From: Rhynchopus sp. YZ270_cl-10
Lineage: Eukaryota; Euglenozoa; Diplonemea; Diplonemida; Diplonemidae
Length of the DNA: 64,000 nt
Assembly: GCA_964035575.1 (NCBI GenBank)
Contig: OZ037834.1
Location: forward strand, 372,001 to 436,000
Direction of reading: 5' to 3'
Each line of letters opens with the position of its first letter. Positions within the stretch are counted from its first letter, which is position 1. Under the pieces are notes generated by a model. It was not told the DNA's origin. It did no database searches and saw only the letters and a list, made by a program, of their open reading frames with translations. Shown piece after piece: positions 58,039 to 64,000 of this stretch. The translations under genes and the position numbers were made by a program.

Positions 58039-59224
58039 TAGGAGATACGACTCCAGCCATTTTGGCTGGGACCAAACGCACGGAAAATTCATTTGGCATT
58101 ATCTGGCCATCTCCAAGGCAACTGCGGGTGAAAAACACCCTCAGAGTGGGTCACAGGGGGCCTGTGGGTCGAAAAACGACCCAGAAGCCACCCCAGAATA
58201 CAAAAAAATGGAAAAAAATAGTGAAAAAACGGCTTTTTTCACGTTTTGGCCACTTTGGGCAAAATAGCGATTTTTCGAGAAAAAAATCAAAAACCGGGAT
58301 ATTTTTTGACATCACAAAGCCTCCTTTGGCACAAATATACCCCAAAAGTGGCCTGTGAGTCCATTCCAACCTGTTTTGGACATATTTGACACTTTTGGAA
58401 GTGTTTTTTTGGTGTTTTTAGGTCAAAAAAATGCCCAAGACGTCCCCAAGACATCCCCAAGACACTTTGCACACCCCCTGTTACGGTCATATTTTTTTCG
58501 TTTTTTTGCCTGAAACCCCCAAAATACCCCTCCCGGACCCCACATAGTCCCGAATATCCATCACACACCCACTCAGAGTGAGTAGAAGCACCCCAAAAAA
58601 AATATTTTTTAAAGCCCTTCAACTTCAACATGGATGCTGCCGAAACTGAAGCACAATTTTAGGGCTTTAAAAAATATTTTTTTTGGGGTGCTTCTACTCA
58701 CTCTGAGTGGGTGTGTGATGGATATTCGGGACTATGTGGGGTCCGGGAGGGGTATTTTGGGGGTTTCAGGCAAAAAAAACGAAAAAAATATGACCGTAAC
58801 AGGGGGTGTGTCTTGGGGATGTCTTGGGGACGTCTTGGGCATTTTTTTGACCTAAAAACACCAAAAAAACACTTCCAAAAGTGTCAAATATGTCCAAAAC
58901 AGGTTGGAATGGACTCACAGGCCACTTTTGGGGTATATTTGTGCCAAAGGAGGCTTTGTGATGTCAAAAAATATCCCGGTTTTTGATTTTTTTCTCGAAA
59001 AATCGCTATTTTGCCCAAAGTGGCCAAAACGTGAAAAAAGCCGTTTTTTCACTATTTTTTTCCATTTTTTTGTATTCTGGGGTGGCTTCTGGGTCGTTTT
59101 TCGACCCACAGGCCCCCTGTGACCCACTCTGAGGGTGTTTTTCACCCGCAGTTGCCTTGGAGATGACCAGATAATGCCAAATGAATTTTCCGTGCGCAAA
59201 AAATGGCTGGAGTCGTACCCCCTA
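58039..59224. mobile_element. Fold-back element: 1.2-kb near-perfect palindrome
   Basis: Arms 58046-58618 and 58661-59217 are reverse complements with only isolated mismatches and one ~12-nt indel near the outer end. They are separated by a 42-nt loop (58619-58660). The outer ends read TAGGAGATACGACTCCAG and, inward from the right, TAGGGGGTACGACTCCAG. Both ends abut C runs, so a target duplication cannot be measured. No protein is recognisable in the arms. Confidence 0.9.
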
Positions 59225-60654
59225 CCCCCCCCCCCCCCCCCCACCCTGAATGCTCCCCCGTGGGTTTCAATCACCAAGTATCTTTGTTTCGCTCATATTT
59301 TTTTTCCCCCTCTGCCCACTGGTAGCGTCACCCCCCGCCTTACATTCTGGTAAAAGGAAATTGAATTGGCGGTGTGGCTTTATTTGTGATTTTCACATTG
59401 GCTTTGCAGTGAAATCACAAAGGAAAATCCACAAATTAAGTCAATTTACTTCACTTCATTATGTAGTCCGGGACCTTAGCCCCCCCCATCCTTCTTTTAT
59501 CCCCTCCAAAAGCACTGCGAAGGCCCCAGTTTATCTTACCAAAAAACACCCTTTTCTTTGTTATGAGTTTACCCCCCCTGCTTCCCCCACCCACCCTTTC
59601 TGAAAATGTTGAACAGCCAACCCCCTACTTTGCTTGATGCAAAACAAAAAACAAAAATTGTGTCCAGAGAGAACTAGCCTGGTTGGTTTGAAGGATTGGG
59701 TGCGAGAGAATTTTTTTTTTTTTTTGTTGCTGTTTTTTATTTATTTTGAGTTATGTGCACGAGAGGCACATTCGTCTCACAAAAAAAGGGGTTTTTTTTT
59801 TTTAAAGTCTGGCTATGCATTGAGAGTCTGATTGATTGATTGATTGATTGGCCTACACGATGGCCCAGCGGACCCTTTTGGGGGTACCCCCCGCGGACCC
59901 TACCCTGAGGGTGGTAATGGGCCACCGTGTATAACTGACTTTTTCGTTTTTCTTCTTCTTCAATTTTCCCTCTATCTCTCTCCCAATCCCCGTTCACCCA
60001 CACCCCCCCTCCTGAATTATAGATGCAAAGAAGTATTGCATCTCGAATGGCATTCCCAAGGGTGTTTGCGCCTTACCTCACCCCCCCCTGCCTTTTTTTA
60101 TAATAGGTCCAAGCTATCCGCCTATGAAAAGAAGAGTTTTTTTTTTTGTGACAACACAATTATTGTAGTGTTTTTTGGGTTGCATTTAGCTAGTGAACCC
60201 CTTCGTTTTGAAGACGCCAGTCAAGGTGGAGAGTTTTTGGCTGAGCCCTGGGGCGGTTTTCAAAAAATCTGACAGTGGAGATTTGCACAAACTGTGGCAA
60301 CACTACCGAGGCAAACTACACTACTCCAACAATTTATGAAAAAATAATAGGAGGAGGTGAAGTGTTTAGTATAGTGGAGCACACTCTAGGGTGGCTACAC
60401 TAATACAACAAAGTTTTCAAAAAAAAAAAAACAAAAAATAAAGACTAAAAAAGGAGGGCTAGAAATGGTGAGGGGGGGAAGAAGTTCAACCGTACCAGAA
60501 AATTAAAGTTTTTTTTTTAAAAAAAACCCTCGCCCCGGGCCCAATCCCGCTCCCCTTATCTGACTTTTTTTTATATACTGTGCGCAAAAATACTACCCAA
60601 AAATAAAGCCAACGAAAGGGTTTTTTTTGTATTTCAAGTCAAAACTTTTATCCT
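59225..60654. other. Spacer palindrome to Ser/Arg-rich gene
   Basis: No gene seen. Contents: an F1 element (59752), (ATTG)5 at ~59829-59850, an inverted pair TACACGATGGCCCA / TGGGCCACCGTGTA (59854-59931), F4 (60271) and F3 (60370). Confidence 0.6.
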
Positions 60655-60683
60655 CCCCCTCCCTCCACACTTCTCCTCATCAG
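60655..60683 (+). promoter_or_regulatory. Polypyrimidine tract and CAG before the Ser/Arg-rich gene
   Basis: CCCTCCCTCCACACTTCTCC followed by TCATCAG, 37 nt before the ATG. A second AG follows at ~60705. Confidence 0.4.
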
Positions 60684-60720
60684 GTCTCTGATAATTCAAA
60701 AATCAGATTTCAAAAAAAAA

Positions 60721-61644
60721 ATGGCGACTGTAATTGTGCCTACACATACCCCATTTCGTCGGAGTGATGCTTTTACGCCTGTTGCGAGGAGAATACCGTC
60801 GAAGGAGCGTTGTGTTAAAGAAATGGCAAATGATGTGCCACGTGCACGGAGTAATAGTGGGAGTCGAAGGAGGACGGCTTCTGCTTCGCATCGGAGCATG
60901 AGCAGTAATAGAGGGAAGAGCCCGGTACGTCCTCCTCCGCAGTTTAGTTTCAGCTCTGCCCCTGCCCGCGCTCCAGGCTGGAGCAAACAACACCACAAAG
61001 GCAAATACACCCCATTTCCAGAACGCACCCAATCTACCACCTACGCACACCCAAGACAACGTAGCGAATCGCCTCCCCCATCATACCGGCACCGCCCCAC
61101 TGTCAGCGCCTCACCATCTCGCCCGCCCGCCACCCCTTCCCGACGCACCGTATCCCCTCTGCGAACCCCTTCCCCAAGAAGAGGGTCTCCAACCAGAACG
61201 GCAAGCAGTTCTCGCGCGAAGCATGTGGTCCCGCTGCCGGGGAGTGTGAGGGTTTGTGGGAGGAGGAGTGTGTCTCCGGTGGGGGTGACGGTCACGCTTC
61301 CGGTAAAATTGGGGAAGGTGCAGAAGGCGCCGATGCCAGCTTCAATGGAGGAAATGAAGAAGGCGAAGTTCCCTAGACGGCAGGAAAAGCGAGAGGGTAA
61401 AGGGGAGGGGGAGGAAAACGGGGGGGTGTCGCCAACAACCGCAGGGAAGGCGCATCTGCGGCTGTTGGTAGAGAGTGGCGGGGGTGGGGTGGAGGTGAGC
61501 AGCGGGCAGTCCTACACCGCACTGCTGTGGGCGGTGGCGACGGAGCAGTACCGCCAGCGGACAAAGCACCTCCACGTCCAGACGCTCTCCTCCCTGGTCC
61601 GCACAACGACACCGTTTGCAACGGTCCTCGCGAGGTGTCTCTAA
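60721..61644 (+). CDS. Basic Ser/Pro/Arg-rich protein of unknown function
   Basis: Single exon, 307 residues, TAA. Residues ~35-180 are disordered-looking and rich in Ser, Pro and Arg, with SP and RSxS motifs (SPRRGSPTRTASSSR), which are possible kinase sites. The ~90 C-terminal residues are more ordered: HLRLLVESGGGGVEVSSGQ, then YTALLWAVATEQYRQRT. GC and codon use match the other coding regions and the frame stays open through 924 nt in a T/A-rich neighbourhood, so it is likely real. The charge suggests binding to nucleic acid, membrane or microtubules, but I recognise no domain. Confidence 0.7.
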   Translation: MATVIVPTHTPFRRSDAFTPVARRIPSKERCVKEMANDVPRARSNSGSRRRTASASHRSMSSNRGKSPVRPPPQFSFSSAPARAPGWSKQHHKGKYTPFPERTQSTTYAHPRQRSESPPPSYRHRPTVSASPSRPPATPSRRTVSPLRTPSPRRGSPTRTASSSRAKHVVPLPGSVRVCGRRSVSPVGVTVTLPVKLGKVQKAPMPASMEEMKKAKFPRRQEKREGKGEGEENGGVSPTTAGKAHLRLLVESGGGGVEVSSGQSYTALLWAVATEQYRQRTKHLHVQTLSSLVRTTTPFATVLARCL

Positions 61645-61706
61645 TGAGAGCGGAGGGGAGGAGATAAAAAAATGGTAGTGTTTGTGTGTATTGTGGCGAA
61701 TAGGGG

Positions 61707-61795
61707 GTAAATTCTTGTGTAGAATATGACCTAAAAAAGGTGTGTTTGAGAAGAGGTGGAGGTTATCCCTAGGCAGTCGGAATATAACCCATGGA

Positions 61796-61838
<43 letters not shown>

Positions 61839-61970
61839 ATAACGGGGTAATTCTTGCTCAGAATATGGCCCCAATGTGTGTGTGTGTGTGTGTGTGTGTG
61901 TTCGACAACTAATAGGGGGTAATTCTTGTGTAGAGTATGGCCCCAAGAAGGTGTGTGTGTGTGTGTGTGA
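61707..61970. repeat. GT-rich minisatellite
   Basis: Three to four imperfect units containing GGGGTAATTCTTG, AGAATATGG, CCCCAA and a (GT)n run; the (GT)n stretches lie at ~61799-61836, ~61874-61901 and ~61951-61968. Confidence 0.85.
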
Positions 61971-62965
61971 CTCTTCCCAAATAAATCGTCTTTTCGTTCT
62001 CGCGTAGGTTTTTTTTGGTGAGAATCGCTGTTTTTTTTTGAGGGGATGTTATAATGGGGTATTGTAGGTGTTGACCTGGTGTTGTCAACACACAACATTG
62101 CTTTAGAGCGTCTCGGTTCGATAAAAGGCAAATGTGATGCTTCTATTAGGTTCGTCTAACCCACATTTTTTTTTTTTTTTTGCATTTTTTTGTGGTGCGT
62201 CTATGTGCGAGAAAGGCATATCATATTGCCAACTTTTTTTTTACGTTCATGAAGGTTCATACAACCGTGCCTGGGATAGGAGGTGCTTAGGGGCATACCC
62301 CCTCGGGGAAAAATTCGAAAAACGTTGGTGATGGCATAGTTGCATGGGGGAAGGGGAGGGAGAGAGGGAGGGAGGGTTTTTTTTTAAAGGTACTACACAC
62401 TAAATACGCAAGAAGTACGCAATGTGGGGTCGTCAGGAGCACCAAACAACTTTATTTTTTGTTCTCTCTCTCTTTCTTGCCCTTTTATTGCGGATGTGGT
62501 ATTGCCAGAATAAGGCACATCTCCATCTTACAGGGTTCCTTTTTGGAGGAATGCTATCAATTCATTGAAATGTATATCGTCGAAATATTTGCAAGCACAC
62601 TGTGTAGACGGGCCTTTGTATTTCAAAGCCAACCTTTGTTTGTATCCATGCTCCCCTCCATCTCTCCCGTGCCTGAAATTATAGAATTTAACTTCTATTT
62701 GATCAAAAAAAAAAAAAAAATAACCCCATCTCTCCCTCTCCCTCCTCCCCGCCCACCCCGCTGTCATATGCTGCTGTTCAAGACCACCCTCCCTCCCCCC
62801 ATATGTGATTTTTTTTTTTTGATAAAACAACTTGTTGTCAAATTCTAAGATTGGAGGGCAGCGCTGCGGGGCAAACAAAAAACGGATTGAAAAATAATAT
62901 TTTTTATCGTGTAATTTTTGACTCGTGTACAAATCCTTCAGGAAGAACCAAAAATTATAATCTGG

Positions 62966-63061
62966 GAGCGTGTAATTATTACCAAGCGTGTAATTATGAA
63001 TCGTTAGCGATTTGCGACCAAAAATGTCAGCCGTGTAATTATGGGTAATAATTACACGCTC
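62966..63061. repeat. 96-bp inverted-repeat element with GTGTAATTAT motif
   Basis: A perfect 18-bp inverted pair, GAGCGTGTAATTATTACC (62966-62983) and its complement (63044-63061). Two further GTGTAATTAT copies lie between them and one variant upstream at ~62911. It ends ~128 nt before the next ATG. MITE remnant or regulatory site. Confidence 0.7.
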
Positions 63062-63119
63062 AAACCCACTTTTGTTTCTCCCTCCACACACTCTTCAAAT
63101 CATCACCATCAGGTTTTTA

Positions 63120-63156
63120 CAAACTTCTATTTTCTCTCTCTCCCCTCTTTTCTCAG
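63120..63156 (+). promoter_or_regulatory. Polypyrimidine tract and CAG before the last gene
   Basis: TTTTCTCTCTCTCCCCTCTT followed by TTCTCAG, 33 nt before the ATG. Confidence 0.5.
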
Positions 63157-63188
63157 TTTTTTTTAAAAAAGCAAACCAAATACACACA

Positions 63189-63593
63189 ATGGGCGGCCAC
63201 AGTTCTAAGAACTCGAAGAAGTGCTCGGATGTCAACTCCAATGAGTCCGTAGAGTACAAGGGTGCAGCGCTTGCGAAAGGGTCCTCTAACAGCCCCAGGT
63301 CAAAGTACGTGAGCCCTGTCATGAGCGGTCCGGGGAAAGAGGTTGACAACCAGGCCTCAAACGACTTCCCTCCAATGATGATGTACCAATCACCGAGCGA
63401 TAAGAAGAACAGATACCGCGTTGTGATGGTAGGTGGGCAAGACAACTGATGCCAAGAGAAAAAAAAAATTCTGTAGTACATAGGCTTCGGCCGACATTGA
63501 GTACAGATCGTTATACCAGTAGGTATAACGTGATTGTCGATGCAACAAAAATCCCCCCCTTCCCCAGATGAGGACGATGTCGATACCTTCTAA
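63189..63593 (+). CDS. Small, probably N-myristoylated protein of unknown function
   Basis: The ATG opens MGGHSSKNSKKC. Gly2 with Ser5/Ser6 and nearby basic residues fits an N-myristoylation signal, and Cys12 could be palmitoylated, so membrane attachment is likely (inference). Unspliced, the frame ends at TGA 63447-63449 (86 residues). A spliced form is more likely: donor GTGGGC at 63433 (or GTAGGT at 63429) to TTCCCCAG at 63567. The first choice ends ...VVMVDEDDVDTF with TAA at 63591-63593, an acidic tail. The intron would contain F7 copy B. The middle is Ser/Pro-rich and low in predicted order. No domain recognised. Confidence 0.65.
63469..63546 (+). ncRNA. F7 structured element, copy B
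   Basis: Close to copy A at 41757: the same minihairpin and the same 9-bp inner stem, with a 2-nt deletion (GAGTACAG) and three substitutions. It probably lies in the intron of the gene starting at 63189. Confidence 0.5.
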
Positions 63594-64000
63594 AAGGCTT
63601 TTGATATATGGTGTGAAAGTGATGGTCGGCAGAACAATGACAGTGAAGACTGTCTGAAATGCTTGGCTAAACCAAACAGATTATTTTTCAAAAAAAAAAA
63701 GAATAATGGTTTTGGTTCTTATACAAATGTTAATTACCTAAACGAAATAATCAAAAAAAAAAAAAAAAAAAAGAAATAAAAAGTGTCTGGATGACGTTAT
63801 CCGGGTCACACTGAAACAGATTTATCAAAAAAAAAGAGAAAAAAAAACGAAAAAATAGTACCAATACCTTGGCTATCTAACAAAAAATAATGTCAGATCC
63901 CTCATATTTTATTTTGGTGACTGAGGTTCAGTGAAGATTGTAGACTCATCACCCCAAACCACCCCCTTTTCCCTCTTTTTCTTTTTTCTCTCGCCCCTTA
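63594..64000. other. Right-edge spacer
   Basis: No gene seen. It contains A-rich runs and an F4-like hairpin element (~63783-63830) with GGAT/ATCC and a TTTATCAAAA end. Confidence 0.5.

Larger units (their letters stand above)
61645..63119. other. Spacer Ser/Arg-rich gene to myristoylated-protein gene
   Basis: Holds the GT minisatellite (61707-61970), F1 (62201), F6 (62391), a degenerate F2 (62594) and the 18-bp inverted pair (62966-63061). No gene seen. Confidence 0.6.

Noticed and set aside
58055-58067. AGCCATTTTGGCT, which matches the core of the dinoflagellate spliced leader
   Set aside because: The match is a self-complementary 13-mer only. The leader's flanking bases and a splice donor are missing, and it sits in the arm of a fold-back element.
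38036-64000. Retroviruses, LTR elements or other capsid-bearing elements
   Set aside because: I saw no long terminal repeats and no reverse transcriptase, integrase or capsid motifs. The mobile DNA here is short and non-coding with inverted ends.

Overview
The window comes from the nuclear genome of a eukaryote, most likely a free-living flagellated protist. It encodes a radial spoke protein, so the cell has a motile cilium. It also has short GT-AG introns (mostly starting GTATG), standard stop codons (TAA, TAG and TGA all used), an ESCRT-III gene and a mitochondrial twin-CX9C protein. All six supported genes lie on the + strand. Several start just downstream of a long polypyrimidine tract ending in AG. 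That layout resembles spliced-leader trans-splicing in Euglenozoa (diplonemid-like, with cis introns), but no spliced-leader gene is visible and the assignment is inference.

Positions 2-38035 are one 5'-truncated gene for a giant, extremely cysteine-rich type I membrane protein. Its six exons sum to 37,005 nt, which is 12,334 residues plus a stop, and the frame is preserved through five introns. In order it carries: about 13 tandem 311-residue units (933 bp), each made of six ~50-residue Cys modules; two copies of a region ending in a C-type lectin domain; 13 von Willebrand A (VWA) domains separated by CxW-type Cys clusters; two EGF-like repeats; one transmembrane helix; and a short Ser/Arg-rich tail. 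Its first 34.4 kb in the window have no intron. All introns lie in the last 3.7 kb, and one of them holds an 82-bp fragment of large-subunit rRNA.

Positions 38036-46033 are about 8 kb with no recognisable gene, made of homopolymer runs, short repeated structured elements, a cluster of AAGATCTT palindromes and a TIR element. The genes that follow are radial spoke protein 3 (46034-47721, four exons), an N-acetylneuraminate-lyase-like aldolase (48749-51940, two exons around a 2.2-kb intron carrying a hAT-like element), a twin-CX9C protein (54032-54256), CHMP5/Vps60 (55918-56926, two exons), a basic Ser/Pro/Arg-rich protein of unknown function (60721-61644) and a small, probably N-myristoylated protein (63189 to about 63593).

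The spacers are dense in non-autonomous DNA transposons. Three hAT-like elements have perfect 8-bp target-site duplications, one 361-bp element has 44-bp inverted repeats, and there is a nearly perfect 1.2-kb palindrome. At least seven families of short (30-130 bp) dispersed elements are present, and every clear copy is on the gene-coding strand. One of these families (F7 below) keeps its flanks while swapping the sequence, but not the pairing, of an internal hairpin. The giant surface protein and these strand-biased elements are the most unusual contents.
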